Origin: Coniella vitis
Lineage: Eukaryota > Ascomycota > Sordariomycetes > Diaporthales > Schizoparmaceae
NCBI GenBank assembly: GCA_011317545.1
Contig: WUJK01000002.1
Location: 248,001-312,000, forward strand
Direction: 5' to 3'
DNA: 64,000 nt
Shown here: positions 36,270 to 48,528 of the stretch, one piece after another
Numbering within the stretch: position 1 is the stretch's first letter
How the letters are laid out: every line of letters starts with the position of its first letter
Translations under genes and position numbers: made by a program
Notes under the pieces: generated by a model
Databases searched by the model: none
What the model saw: the letters and a program-made list of their open reading frames with translations, nothing else
Told to the model about the DNA's origin: nothing

Positions 36270-36884
36270 TCAGAAAACTTACTAACGATTAAATAAACCT
36301 CCTCTATTAAAAGCGCTAACTAGATCTAATAACCTACTAAAGTCTATAGTAGACTAATCTATAGTATTAAACTCCTATATCAGCGAATTAGGAAACGCTT
36401 TAGGCAAAGGACCCGCCGGCACCGAAACTACCGCCTCCTTTTCAGCCTCCTTACGCTCTATACGATCCAACTCCTCTATAGAATCCAGGCTCCGGCGAAT
36501 AGCCCGTACCATCTTCTCTCTCTATATCTTTTTCTGCTTACGAAGGCAATCCATACGCACGTCTAAAGCACGATAAGCCTCGTCCAGTTCCTCCATCTTA
36601 TCCTTAATCTTCTAATAGTACCGAGAGATAGTACGAATATCAGACGGAGAAGGACCTAGTATATCGCAGCGAGACTTATTTAAACAAATATACTTAGTAT
36701 AGCGGTCGGAATATATCGCGGAAATCTAATAAGAAGAAAGACCCCGTTCCTTATAGTTAGAGTAGGTCGGTATCTCTATATAATACTCTAGAATAGATTA
36801 AAGAAGAACGTTACGCTTAATAGTTTTAGGAGTAATTAACGAAGAAATCTTTCGAGAACAACTTTTATTAATTCTCGACGATAT
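36270..36884 (-). pseudogene. antisense ORF (aORF) type 2 of copy 1d
   Basis: 205 codons including the stop, from ATA (formerly ATG, rc 36882-36884) to TGA (rc 36270-36272), a stop that RIP has not changed. Equal in length and frame to the aORFs of 1e and 1f. Its tail lies about 20 bases from the end of the pol chromodomain. The central part is a Lys/Arg/Glu/Leu-rich helix likely to form a coiled coil, followed by a Pro/Gly-containing turn (PAGPLPKAFP) and a Ser-rich end. Function unknown. Confidence 0.7.
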
Positions 36885-36949
36885 AACGAATTAGGAGGGT
36901 ATAATCCGAAGTAAGAATATTAGGCAGGATTATTTACGGAAATACTATA

Positions 36950-36969
36950 GGTCTTTAGGGATAAAGACC
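36950..36969 (+). other. conserved hairpin next to the polypurine tract
   Basis: Perfect 8-bp stem GGTCTTTA-GGGA-TAAAGACC, ending four bases before the PPT (36973-36985). The same sequence sits at this spot in 1c and 1e, and in slightly RIP-altered form in 1a, 1b, 1f and 1g. It may help 3'-end formation or plus-strand priming; that is inference from position. Confidence 0.5.
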
Positions 36970-36985
36970 GATAAAAGGGAGATAA

Positions 36986-37470
36986 TATTATAACCTACGG
37001 TTATATAGATTACGGGAATAGGCTAGCGTAACTATATACTAGCAAATCGGAACCTTAACGGACCGATAGGGATCTCTTATATAACCAAGTTATATAGGAT
37101 AATATAATTAGGGTTAGGGTTATATAAACTAATCAGGAATAGATTATTAAGATTATTAGATAATCCAGCAGAGCCGGATTATTAAGATCGTAAGATAATC
37201 CAGATAATCTAGGGTTAAATAGGGTATTTAATATAGAATAACGGAAGGATATAAGGACGATAGATTTCCTAGCTATTAGATAGTTTTCCTTATAGTCTTC
37301 AGTTATAAATCTAAGTATTATTTTATATAATAGGGTAATCCCTCTTAATCACTTGTGACACTTGATATTGCTCGACAACGTACGAAGACTTAAAGGTAAT
37401 ACTTCCCCACCTGCTAATATACAATTCATAGGTACTTCCAGAATCCGGGATTCAGGCAAGGATCATTACA
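36986..37470 (+). repeat. 3' LTR of copy 1d (type 2)
   Basis: 485 bp. The inner first half is RIP-mutated, while the outer last 120 bp are nearly free of it (CTTGTGACACTTGATATTGC, CCACCTGCTAATATACAATTC, GATCATTACA). Ends with an intact CA and is followed by GAATA. Confidence 0.96.
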
Positions 37471-37475
37471 GAATA

Positions 37476-38693
37476 AGAATCCTATTTATATAAATAGATA
37501 CTTATAATATAGCCTTTAAGTAGCTTAAATAAGCTTTTACTATAATATTTATTCTAAGTTAATAGGATCTCGAGTAGGAGATAATTATTAAGCCGGATTA
37601 TTCTAAATATTTACTCGGTAGCTACCTCTTATAATTCGATAAAAAAGGGGTTCTACGCCCTATTATATATTATTTAGCTTATTTTATAATAATAGAGTAT
37701 AATTATATTATATACGATAAAGAGTTATTAATTATAATCTCTTATCTTAAGGCGTAATTATCTAAGCTTTATAATATATACTATCTTTATATAATATTTA
37801 CCGATTATAAGGGCTTAGAGTATTTTATAACGCTATACTTAATCTCGGAGTAATAAATATATTAAGCCGAACTTTTATCTCTTTTTCGGTTTTATCTTAA
37901 ATACCGGGTAAACCGGTTAGCTAATCGCCCTAATATATTCTTAAAGCAGGAATAGGATATTATCGGACCTATAAAGGAAATAGCTAAGGTCTTCTAGCTT
38001 ATCTCTATTTTAAGGTTCTTACCTTAGGTTAAGGGATAAGCGATTTATAACGCCTTTATATTACGCTTACTTAAGGATTATTTTAACTCCGATAATAAAG
38101 CGCTTTACCTATATATATCTTCCTGCTTAAGGTTTATTAGGGTTTTATATTATATTAAGGCTTAAATAGTATTATATATTATTATAGCCCTTTTACTACC
38201 GGGAAGTATATTTTTCTATAACGAGATATTCTAGCCTTTATAAAATAAGGCTATTAAATATAATTAGAATTATATAAAGAGACTAAAGGTAATATAAGAA
38301 GGTATATAACAGTTTCTAATAAAGGCTAAGACTTATAAATAAATTAGAGATTATAATATTAATAGCTATAATATCTTATTATACCGAGGATATATTTAGC
38401 TCCCGGAATAGGAACCTCTAATAATAGCTATACTTTAAAGGGTATATAACTCGCCCCTTAATAAATACCTTAATATTAATATAATATTTACGATTCTATA
38501 CTATAATTATTATTAATATAATATATCCTATAATATAAAGGCCTTTAATAAGGCTTATAGCGTTTATTACCGAATTAATTATTTAAAACGCCGTTATTAA
38601 GGATTATTATAGCCCCTATTTATTCCTAATTACTTTTAGAAATAGATTAGTATTAACTTTAAGGTAGAACTCCTAGCTTATAAGAAGGAATAT
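37476..38693 (+). pseudogene. Gypsy-2 pol continued: RNase H and integrase N-terminal part
   Basis: RNase H reads ...EIIIKPDYSKYLLGSYLL near 37575-37630, GVLRPIIYYLAYF near 37650-37690, YDKELLIII near 37720 and FTDYKGLEYFI near 37800-37830, which match the Gypsy RNase H order. A linker ending ...NRPNIFLKQE (about 37920-37950) precedes integrase. Near 38650, INFKVELLAYKKE marks the first catalytic region of integrase with its Asp changed to Asn. Cut at 38693 by copy 1e (duplication AATAT). Confidence 0.8.
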
Positions 38694-39178
38694 TATTATA
38701 ACCCACGGTCATACAGGTCACGGGAACAGGCCAGCGTAACCATATACCAGCAAATCGGAACCTTAACGGACCGATAGGGATCTCTTATATAACCAAGTTA
38801 TATAGGATAATATAATTAGGGTTAAGGTTATATAAACCAATCAGGAATAGATTATTAAGATCATTAGATAATCCAGCAGAGCCGGATCATTAAGATCGCA
38901 AGATAATCCAGATAATCCAGGGTTAAATAGGGTATTCAATATAGAACAACGGAAGGATATAAGGATAATGGATTTCCTAGCTATTAGATAGTTTTCCTTA
39001 TAGTCTTTAGTTATAAATCTAAGTATTATTTTATATAATAGGGTAATCCCTCTTAATCACTTATAATACTTAATATTGCTCGATAACGTACGAAGACTTA
39101 AAGGTAATACTTCCCCACCTGCTAATATATAATTTATAGGTACTTCCAGAATCCGGGATTCAGGTAAGGATCATTATA
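38694..39178 (+). repeat. 5' LTR of copy 1e (type 2)
   Basis: 485 bp. The outer first part keeps ACCCACGGTCATACAGG and CCAGCG, while the same bases in the 3' LTR are converted. The TTAGGG doublet is present in altered form (TTAGGGTTAAGG). Confidence 0.95.
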
Positions 39179-39233
39179 TTTTCACAACTCTTATTTAGGA
39201 CGGTCTATATATACCTCTTAGGCAATATTAAGT

Positions 39234-41543
39234 ATAGCAATAGCTCCTTAAACCCCTACCCTATCCACCTTAAGCGAAGGATATCGCTAGGTCGCAACTT
39301 AGGAAGATATAATACGCTAATTAATCGAACTTACCTAATAACTCGCTATACTCCGGCAGAACTAGGAATAGCAGAATCGCACTATCTATAGGCAGGCCTA
39401 ATAGCTCGAATAATACTAAGCTACGGCTACTATAACCCCAGCGCCTATTATTCAGAATACCGGTAACGGCTATAAGATAGATAAACCTACTATATACGAT
39501 AATAACTAGAAGACGCTTTAAGGGTTCCTTACCTATTATAAAGTATACTTCTTATATAACGCAGCGTAATTCACTACTAAACCTAATAAAGTTATCCTAG
39601 CCGGTATACGACTCGAAAAGGACGTACTTATCTAGTACGAACCCTTACTTCGTAACTATATTAAATATCTAGGCAACCTCGATCAACGCAAAACGACTAC
39701 TAAGAATATATTCGATTTATTCGCAGGATTCGAATATATCCTTAAGGAAATATTTAGCGATCCTAACGAAGAACGGACTATAGTATAGCAACTTATAGAA
39801 CTTAAGTAGAATAAATCTGCTTTAGCTTATACGGTTCGCTTTAAGCAACTCTTAATACGCCTCCCTTAGGAAGATAAGAACCTTATAGAATACTACTATA
39901 GAGGACTTAAGGATAAGGTTAAGGACGAAATCTCTAAGCAGGACTAGCCTAAAGACTTTATAATATTTAGTAATAACGCTATCCGTATCGATAACCGTCT
40001 CTACGAAAGATATATAGAGAAAAGTAAAAAAGGAGGAAGCTATACTATATAGAGGAATTACGCTAATATAGGACGGCGGATTTAATAGATAACTAACCGT
40101 AGCTTCTAGCAATAAGGCATAATAGTTAGCGGCATTATATACTTAGGTCTTATAGAGCTCGATATAGCTTAGCGTAAACCTATAAGTAAGGAATACTTTA
40201 ACTATAATAAGATAGGCCACTTCGCACGAGAATACCGATAACCTAAGAAACCCAGAGAATTCAAAAAAGTCCCCGAAGGACGATAAGCCAATATTATAAT
40301 ACGCGAGACTACGGACTCCACTCCCAGCTAAAACCAGCTTCCAGAGTAAGCGTCGGACGACTCCGATTATAGACTCCTTAACTAGACCTTCTATTATAAG
40401 GATAATTATATAATATACCTTTCGGTAAAGTAAGGCTTAGGATAATTCCCTTAGAAACCTCGTAAGGAACGATAAATTATAGTTACCTAGAGAATACCCC
40501 TCTCTACGGATAACGGTTTATTCGAAAGATTAGTAATAGAGTAGCAAGCCTAGCTTATTAGGGAATACCCCTACTAACGCGATATAGAAGGGTATAAACC
40601 ACCTAACAAAACGGATATTTTATAGAGTAATATTACGGAAATTACGGAATAATAGGAAACGCTTAGCATCGGTCGGAGTACTAGCGCCTAAACTATTAAC
40701 AAAGAAATAAGCTTAGAACTAGAAAGCTCTATAGATAAAGATACCGATAAAGGAGATATATACTACCTTATCTATAGTATTATACTTAGAGAATTATTTA
40801 GGATAATAACCTATTAAAATAAAACCCCCCTTATATAGGAAGACGCGCGAATTAATTACCTCTACGAAAAGCACCACTAGATTATATAGTTTGCTTATAT
40901 TATATATAATTGCAGATAATACTTTAAATATAAGGTAACTAACGAATAGTTCCCTACGCGCGAGATAAGGTATAGCATTATCGCCTATAATAACGATAAT
41001 AGCGACTATTATAAAGTACTTAGGATAAGGGGAAACTACGCTAGCATTAGCCTTATATATAATACCCCCTACGAATATACTATACGATAAGTAAAATAGT
41101 ACTAATACGCGATACCCTAGTGCGCACCTTATACGTAAGAAAAAGCGCTCGACTAGTATAGAATACGCGAATAGAAATAAAGGGAAAAGCTCGCAAAGCC
41201 TACGTACGTAGGACCTACGTACTACAGCTTCTGTAAGCGCGCTAACTACGTAGAACACCTAGCGGATAAAGCGCGCACCTACTATAACCTTAAGGATAAT
41301 CAGCCCGGAGCATAGACTCCGTATACCAAAGAAGAAAATTAAGCGCGCCTATAGCGATAGGCCGCAGCATATATATAATACGGAATATAATAAGCTAAGA
41401 ACCTAGTATAGACAGCAGCCCTTAGAGTATAGTAAGAATAGTAGAACCTAAAAGGTAAGGATCGCCTATAAGGGATAATAAGCGATTAGGACTTACGGTA
41501 AAGTCCCTCTACGCGATAGACAGCTCGACGTACGAATATTTGA
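39234..41543 (+). pseudogene. gag remnant of copy 1e (full length, 770 codons)
   Basis: Frame kept from the presumed initiator ATA (39234) to TGA (41541-41543). The capsid region lies about 39470-40030. The knuckle near 40190-40235 keeps only the His: the three Cys codons are Tyr. Contains the 105-bp in-frame insertion of the 1d/1e/1f group (about 40501-40606). The C-terminal tail of about 400 codons has no recognised domain. Inactivated by RIP-type stops. Confidence 0.87.
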
Positions 41544-44500
41544 AAATCGCAGTATAAATCAACGATAAATACTATATAGCACTCCTAGATAGCGGAGTAT
41601 AAGGAAACTTTATATCCCTAAGCGTTATTAATAGAGAACGGATACCTTAGAAGAAGAAGATAGAACCCTATAAACTTAATACCGTAGAAGGTATAGAAGT
41701 CGCTTATAGCTAAGGTATTATTAATATAGAATCTAATTAATTACTAGTTATAATCTATAGATATATAATACTAATAAACTTCGATATTACGGATACCGTA
41801 TAATACGAGCTAATCTTAGGTATACTATAGTTAAGAAAGGAAAATCCTCGAATCGATTAGACTAATAGCTATATTTTATAGGGTAAAGCGGATACCTAAG
41901 AAGCGGTTATAATTAAAGGTATAGGATCGGATTTAGTTACTAAGCAATACCTAGATAATAGGGGCTTAAACGAATTTATATATACCTTTAAATCGAGAAG
42001 AGCTAAGACGATAGCTACCCCAGGATACGATAAACCTCGATAGCTTATAGAGAAGGATCTAGCGATAGTTAATACCTAATAAAAGAAGGGATACGGCAGA
42101 TTAAGATACGATATAATAGGATTCTATAGATAGGAGGATATATTATCGCGATAAGTTTAAGAAGGAACCAAGCACGTATAACGATATCTCCTTATAATAG
42201 CAACTATATAAGATAAAGATACGTTTAAAGACCTCTCCGGTATACTAGAAGAGTATCGGAAGTTTACAAAACTATTTCAAGGAAAATTCGATAACGGCCT
42301 ACCCGAGCACGGCCTATACGACCACAAGATTCCACTTAAAGAAGGAGAATAACCAAAGTTCTTTCCTATCTACGGATTAGATAAGGATAAACTTAAAGTA
42401 CTTAGAGAATATATCGACGAAAATCTTAAGAAAGGCTATATTAGACCCTCCTATTCACTAGCAGGATACCTAATCCTATTTATACTAAAGAAAAACAGTA
42501 AACTATAACTATATATTAACTATCGGTAACTTAACGATATTATAATTAAGAATCGGTACCCCTTACCTCTCTTTAAAGAACTTAGAGATAGACTTAGAGG
42601 AGCCTAATAGTTTATAGCCCTCGACCTTAAAGAAGGATATACGTATATTCGTATTAAACCCGGAGAAGAATAGAAAACAGCGTTTAGAATACGCTATAGA
42701 TATTTCGAATACCTTATTATACCATTCGGACTCACTAACGCCCCTATATTATTCCAAGAAATAATAAACTTTATCTTATGTAAATACCTTAATTATTTCG
42801 TAATCGCTTACCTAGATAATATCCTTATTTACTTAAAGATATTCGAGGAATACTAGAAGTATATTACGATAATCCTATAAATCCTCTAAAATAATAAGAT
42901 TTTAGTAGAACCCACTAAATATAACTAAAATACTTAAGAAGTTAACTACCTCGGATATACTATTATACTAGGGCATATACGAATATAGAAAGATAAAGTA
43001 TAGGCAGTCAGGGACTAGCCCCTACCTTAGAACGTTAAGGATGTTAGAGCCTTCTTAGGCTATACTAACTTCTACCGATAATTTATTAAGAACTATAATA
43101 GTATTATAGCCCTACTTACGGAACTTACGAAAAAGGACGCTACCTTTAACTAGAATAAATAGGCATAAAAAGCCTTTAGTATAATTAAGGACGCTATTAT
43201 ATTAGAACTAATCCTAATCGAAGTAAACTAAGATAAAGTTTTCGAAATCGAGATAGACGTATTAGATTATATACTCGGTAGATAACTCGGATAACGAGAC
43301 GATAAAGGATAACTACGGATAATTAGCAACTTTAGCAAAAAGTTAAACGGACTAGAACTTAACTATAGAACGCCCGATTAAGAACTTATAATAATAGTAG
43401 AAGCCTTTAGGGAATAACGATACTATCTTATCGGCGTAAAATAATAAATTCTTATATATACGGATTATAAGAATCTCCAAATATTTACCTCGATAAAGCA
43501 GCTTAATAAACGATAAATTAGATAGTACGAATTTCTATTAGAATTCGACTTTAAGATTATCTACCGTAAAGGTAAAGAAAACGAATAAGCAGATGCTCTT
43601 AGCAGACGGTTAGACTATAAGGATAGTAATAGTAAAGACCAGGATATTATAATAATCTTTAGGGAAGATTCGGAAGGTAACCTTACTATACTATCTATCA
43701 CCAAGGAACTTAACGTAATACTATATATCGAAGGAGAAATACCTAACCTCGATAGTATAATAATATTAGAATAAAATAACTATATTAGAAGTATCTATAG
43801 CCTACTAGTATATAGATACTAAGGAATTAGAGCAACCTATAAAAGGATCTAATATTATTAGAATCTACTAAACCTTAAGAAACGAGTTATAGATATCGTT
43901 AATAACTATAATATATATAAACGGAATAAGACAGAACAATATAAACCTTACGGACTACTATAACCTCTACTAATACCTATAACTATTTAGTTATCTATTA
44001 GTCTAGACTTTATTACTAAACTACCCCTCTTATAAGAACCCTTAACTTAGGTGCAGTACGATAGTATCTTAGTAGTAGTTTACAGACTAAGCAAGTACGC
44101 ATACTTCCTACTATATAAAGAAAGTAGTACCGCAGAAGAACTCGTATATATATTCCTCCGTATTATTATCGCTAACTATAGAATACCTTAGGAAATTATA
44201 TTAGATAGAGATAGAAAATTTATATTAAAATTCTGGATCTTACTTACTAAATACCTCGGAACGATATAACGTATATCCACGGTATTTTATCCTTAGATAG
44301 ACGGATAAACGGAACGCACTAACCAGATTATAGAATAGTATCTAGGATACTACGTTAACCACGAATAAGATAATTAGGTCGAACTCTTACCTACGGTATA
44401 ATTCGCTTATAATAGTATAGATATAACGAGTATAGGAAAATCACTATTCTTCCTACTCTACGGTTATAACCCTATAGTATACTACGAAATACTACTAGGT

Positions 44501-45030
44501 AGAAACGCAGAAATAGCAGACTAATACGCTAGAAGAATTAAACAATTATACGAAGATACTCGATATATACTTTAGGACGTTAAAGAATAAATAACGAAAT
44601 ACGCTAACTAGAAAAGAATTAAGGGATTAATCCTATAGAAGGGAGATAAAGTCTACCTTAACCGCAAAAATATTAAAACCACCAGACCTAGCGATAAACT
44701 CAACTATAAAAAACTCGGACCTTATAAAATTATATAATAGATTTTACTAGTTAACTATAAATTAGAAATCCCGTATATACGTCTATACCCAGTCTTCCAC
44801 ATTTTACTTCTAGAACTAGCATAAGCAGACGCAGAACTTTCGTACGATATAGATATTATCGAACCAGAACAAGTATAATACGAAGTTAAACAAATCCTCG
44901 ACTTACGCAAACGTAGACGCGGAAAATAATACCTTATTAAATAGAAAGGATATAATAACTTAGAAAATACTTAGGAACCCCCGAAGAATATCTATAAAGA
45001 TCTAATTAAAGAATATAAAAATTAGCGAAT
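41447..45030 (+). pseudogene. pol remnant of copy 1e
   Basis: The -1 frame relative to gag is kept at least to the RT catalytic site. Protease DSG near 41588; RT motif 42809-42820 reads YLDN; RNase H near 43451; integrase LDRDRKF near 44201; chromodomain-like end about 44880-45020. The domain order and sequence match 1d closely. Inactive by stops and the lost second catalytic Asp. Confidence 0.88.
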
Positions 45031-45049
45031 AACCTAGTAATAGATAGAA

Positions 45050-45664
45050 TTAGAAAACTTACTAACGATTAGATAAACCTCCTCTATTAGAAGCGCTAAC
45101 TAGATCTAATAACCTACTAAAGTCTACGGTAGACTAATCTATAGTATTAAACTCCTATATTAGCGAATTAGGAAACGCTTTAGGCAAAGGACCCGCCGGT
45201 ATCGAAACTACCGCCTCCTTTTCAGCCTCCTTACGCTCTATACGATCCAACTCCTCTATAGAATCTAGGCCCCGGCGAATAGCCCGTACTATCTTCTCTC
45301 TCTATATCTTTTTCTGCTTACGAAGGCGATCTATACGTACGTCTAAAGCACGACGAGCCTCGTCCAGTTCCTCTATCTTATCCTTAATCTTCTAATAGTA
45401 CCGAGAGATAGTACGAATATTAGACGGAGAAGAACCTAATATATCGCAGCGAGACTTATTTAAACGAATATACTTAGTATAGCAGTCGGAATATATCGCG
45501 GAAATCTAATAAGAAGAAAGACCCTATTCCTTATAGTTAGAGCAGGTCGGTATCTCTATATAATACTCCAGAATAGATTAAAGAAGAAGGTTACGCTTAA
45601 TAGTTTTAGGAGTAACCGATGAAGAAATCTTTCGAGAACGATTTTTATTAATTCTCGACGATAT
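45050..45664 (-). pseudogene. antisense ORF (aORF) type 2 of copy 1e
   Basis: Same 615-bp span as in 1d and 1f, from ATA (formerly ATG, rc 45662-45664) to TAA (rc 45050-45052, TGA in 1d). The central charged coiled-coil-like part and the PAGPLPKAFP-type turn are readable. Fewer stops than in the surrounding pol. Confidence 0.68.
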
Positions 45665-45765
45665 AACGAATTAGGAGGGTATAATCCGAAGTAAGAATAT
45701 TAGGCAGGACTATTTACGGAAATATTATAGGTCTTTAGGGATAAAGACCGATAGAAGGGAGATAA

Positions 45766-46250
45766 TATTATAACCTACGGTTATATAGGTTATAGGAATA
45801 GGCTAGCGCAATTATATACTAGTAAATCGGAACCTTAACGGACCGATAGGGATCTCTTATATAACTAAGTTATATAGGATAATATAGTTAGGGTTAGGGT
45901 TATATAAACCAATTAGGAATAGATTATTAAGATTATTAGATAATCTAGCAGAGCCGGATTATTAAGATCGTAAGATAATCTAGATAATCTAGGGTTAAAT
46001 AGGGTATTTAATATAGAATAACGGAAGGATATAAGGACGATAGATTTCCTAGCTATTAGATAGTTTTCCTTATAATCTTTAGTTGTAAATCTAAGTATTA
46101 TTTTATATAATAGGGTAATCCCTCTTAATCACTTATAATACTTAATATTGCTCGACAACGTACGAAGACTTAAAGGTAATACTTCCCCACCTGCTAATAT
46201 ACAATTTATAGGTACTTCCAGAATCCGGGATTCAGGCAAGGATTATTACA
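45766..46250 (+). repeat. 3' LTR of copy 1e (type 2)
   Basis: 485 bp after the PPT. The inner half is strongly RIP-mutated; the outer end is better kept (GCTCGACAACG, CCACCTGCTAATATACAA, GATTCAGGC) and still finishes CA. Followed by AATAT. Confidence 0.95.
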
Positions 46251-46255
46251 AATAT

Positions 46256-47280
46256 CTATAATTCCTTATAATTATTATTAACCGGCTTTCTAAATATATA
46301 TAGCTAAAGGCTATAACTTCTATATCGATAGAAATATATATTATACGGTTTATTAAGGTTTAATAGCGGTTTAGAGGTTTTCTAAAAATAATTATAAATA
46401 ATTATAGCTCGGATTAGGTTAACTCCTTCTAGTTTATACTTTATATTAAGCTAAATATCTATTAATCGCTATTAATCGCCTTTTACCTTAAGATTAATAG
46501 GGGGATAGAAAGGGAGAATTAGGAGGTTTAGAAGTATCTTAAGGTATATATCGGGTTTTCTTAGTTTAACTAGCTATCCTATCTTATAACTACTTAGTTT
46601 ACGCTTAATAATCGAGACTCCTCCGTTATAGGTATTAGTACTAATAGATTATTAAATAATTTTAATATTAACCCCTTACCGAAGTTATTATTAGAATCCG
46701 TCTTTATAATAATAGGTTAAGGCTATACTATTACTTTTTTAGAATACTTATATAATAGTATAGAAATAGCTTAAGCTATTATAATATATACCTAGTAGCG
46801 GTAAGAGGACGGTATAAATAGAATACGCCGGCCTATATATAGGTTCGAGGTAAGCGATTTAATCTAGCTATTATTATATAATATTAAGATAAATAAGCTT
46901 AATAAAAAGCTCGATTAGCTTTATAATAAATACCGAATTATAGCTATCTTATTACCTCTTATTATTATATTAGATATACTAATAAGGGTTTATCCTACCT
47001 TTTATATAAAGCTAATAAAACTCGATAAGGGTATACCCCTATTATTATAGGATATAATAGATATATATCCTATATCCGTCCTAATTCCTAATAGCTTAGG
47101 TATTATTATAGAGGAGTTTTATATAGAGGAAATCCTTATAGCGAAGAATAGGCTTAAGCGCGGTAGGTATAGGTTAGCTTTAGTTAAATAAAAGGGCTAC
47201 GATAAGCTTATATAAGAGCTATTAAACGTAGTTATAAATATAAAGGTATTAGATATATTTAAGGTAAAATAGGGTAATAT
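46256..47280 (+). pseudogene. Gypsy-2 pol end: integrase core, C-terminal domain and chromodomain
   Basis: Resumes directly after 1e with the integrase block INRLSKYI (near 46290; Asp changed to Asn) and AITSISIE. The Gln/Glu-rich stretch INRGIERENQEV near 46490-46530 corresponds to the catalytic Glu region, and a C-terminal integrase part follows near 46990-47060. The end, about 47108-47230, reads EEFYIEEILIAKNRLKRGRYRLALVK then KGYDKL, a chromodomain with VEEIL and W-K-G-Y landmarks (W is now a stop). So Gypsy-2 is also a chromovirus. RIP-type stops throughout. Confidence 0.78.
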
Positions 47281-47942
47281 TCGTATTAATAATAGCTTAA
47301 CTCGGATTATATAATATAAGCGTATTAGGGCTATATTATTATTATAAAACTAACTACTTATCCTTAATCGATTATTAAGTATTTATAAGCTAACTTCTAT
47401 TATCTCTATCTTAAATATCGTTATCCTTATAACTACCTTTATATATATTATTATAATTATCTTCTTTATAATCTAGATAGGGGTTATTATTATCGGCTTT
47501 ATTATAAGTATAAATAATAGCCGCCTTATAATCGCCCGAATCGAGCTAGCGAATATAGGGGAAATAAGGGGCTAGCTAATTCTAAATAGGGGGGCGATAT
47601 TTAGTAAGCTTATAAGGGGAGCTATACGCTTAGCCGCTATTATTATAGGATTACTTATACTTATTAGAAGATTATATAGTAAGATAATATATAATCTCGC
47701 TAAGGACCTAGGTTTAAAATATATTATACTTATTATAGCGCCGATAATTAGCCTCCTCGGCCTTATTATAGCGGCGGTAGTTAATATAATTAGCTATAAT
47801 ACGCTTATCGGTAATAATATTATAGGGCTCGAATTTATTTATAAATATTATAATATATTAACCGAGAGTATTAATACCGGTAGTAATCTAATTATTATTA
47901 ATATTAAACTAATTATAGTATATAAAGGTATAATTAGTAGGG
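47281..47942 (+). other. Gypsy-2 3' tail, left part, no gene recognised
   Basis: Between the Gypsy-2 chromodomain and copy 1f. Plus-strand translations are Ile/Leu-rich, but much of that can come from RIP (ACA and ATG to ATA), so a membrane protein is not supported. By analogy with Gypsy-1 an additional or antisense ORF could lie here; I could not show one. The last five bases (TAGGG) are the imperfect target duplication of 1f. Confidence 0.5.
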
Positions 47943-48427
47943 TGTAATAATCCTTGCCTAAATCCCGGATTCTGGAAGTACCTATAAATTGTATATTAGC
48001 AGGTGGGGAAGTATTACCTTTAAGTCTTCGTACGTTGTCGAGCAATATCAAGTATCATAAGTAATTAAGAGGGATTACCCTATTATATAAAATAATACTT
48101 AGATTTATAACTAAAGACTATAAGGAAAACTATCTAATAGCTAGGAAATCTATCGTCCTTATATCCTTCCGTTATTCTATATTAAATACCCTATTTAACC
48201 CTAGATTATCTAGATTATCTTACGATCTTAATAATCCGGCTCTACTAGATCATCTAATAATCTTAATAATCTATTCCTAATTAGTTTATATAACCCTAAC
48301 CCTAACTATATTATCCTATATAACTTAGTTATATAAGAGATCCCTATCGGTCCGTTAAGGTTCCGATTTACTAGTATATAGTTATGCTAGCCTATTCCCG
48401 TAACCTATATAACTATAGGTTATAATA
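47943..48427 (-). repeat. 3' LTR of copy 1f (type 2)
   Basis: 485 bp, minus strand. The outer end (left, 47943-48060) is well kept, with TGTAATAATCC, TTCTGGAAGTACC and GCAGGTGGGG. The inner end is converted (GGTTATAATA). Confidence 0.95.
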
Positions 48428-48528
48428 TTATCTCCCTTCTATCGGTCTTTATCCCTAAAGACCTATAGTATTTCCGTAATTAGTCCTGCCTAATATTCTT
48501 ACTTCGGATTATACCCTCCTAATTCGTT

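Larger units (their letters stand above)
29931..37470 (+). mobile_element. Gypsy-1 copy 1d, full-length, type 2
   Basis: 7540 bp with a perfect GAATA duplication (29926-29930, 37471-37475) and two 485-bp LTRs. Among the less mutated copies, it serves here as the reference for domain positions. The insertion splits the RNase H region of Gypsy-2. Gag carries a 17-bp deletion, so the copy was damaged beyond RIP. Confidence 0.96.
38694..46250 (+). mobile_element. Gypsy-1 copy 1e, full-length, type 2
   Basis: 7557 bp with a perfect AATAT duplication (38689-38693, 46251-46255). Same layout as 1d without the 17-bp gag deletion, so gag is complete in length. Inserted into the integrase region of Gypsy-2. 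Confidence 0.96.

Noticed and set aside
47281..47942. Degraded membrane transporter gene suggested by Ile-rich translation
   Set aside because: RIP turns ACA and ATG into ATA, inflating Ile. No transporter motif was found, and position and flanks place the segment inside Gypsy-2.
47848..48051. 67-codon open frame
   Set aside because: Crosses the junction between Gypsy-2 and the 1f LTR, so it cannot be an ancestral gene.
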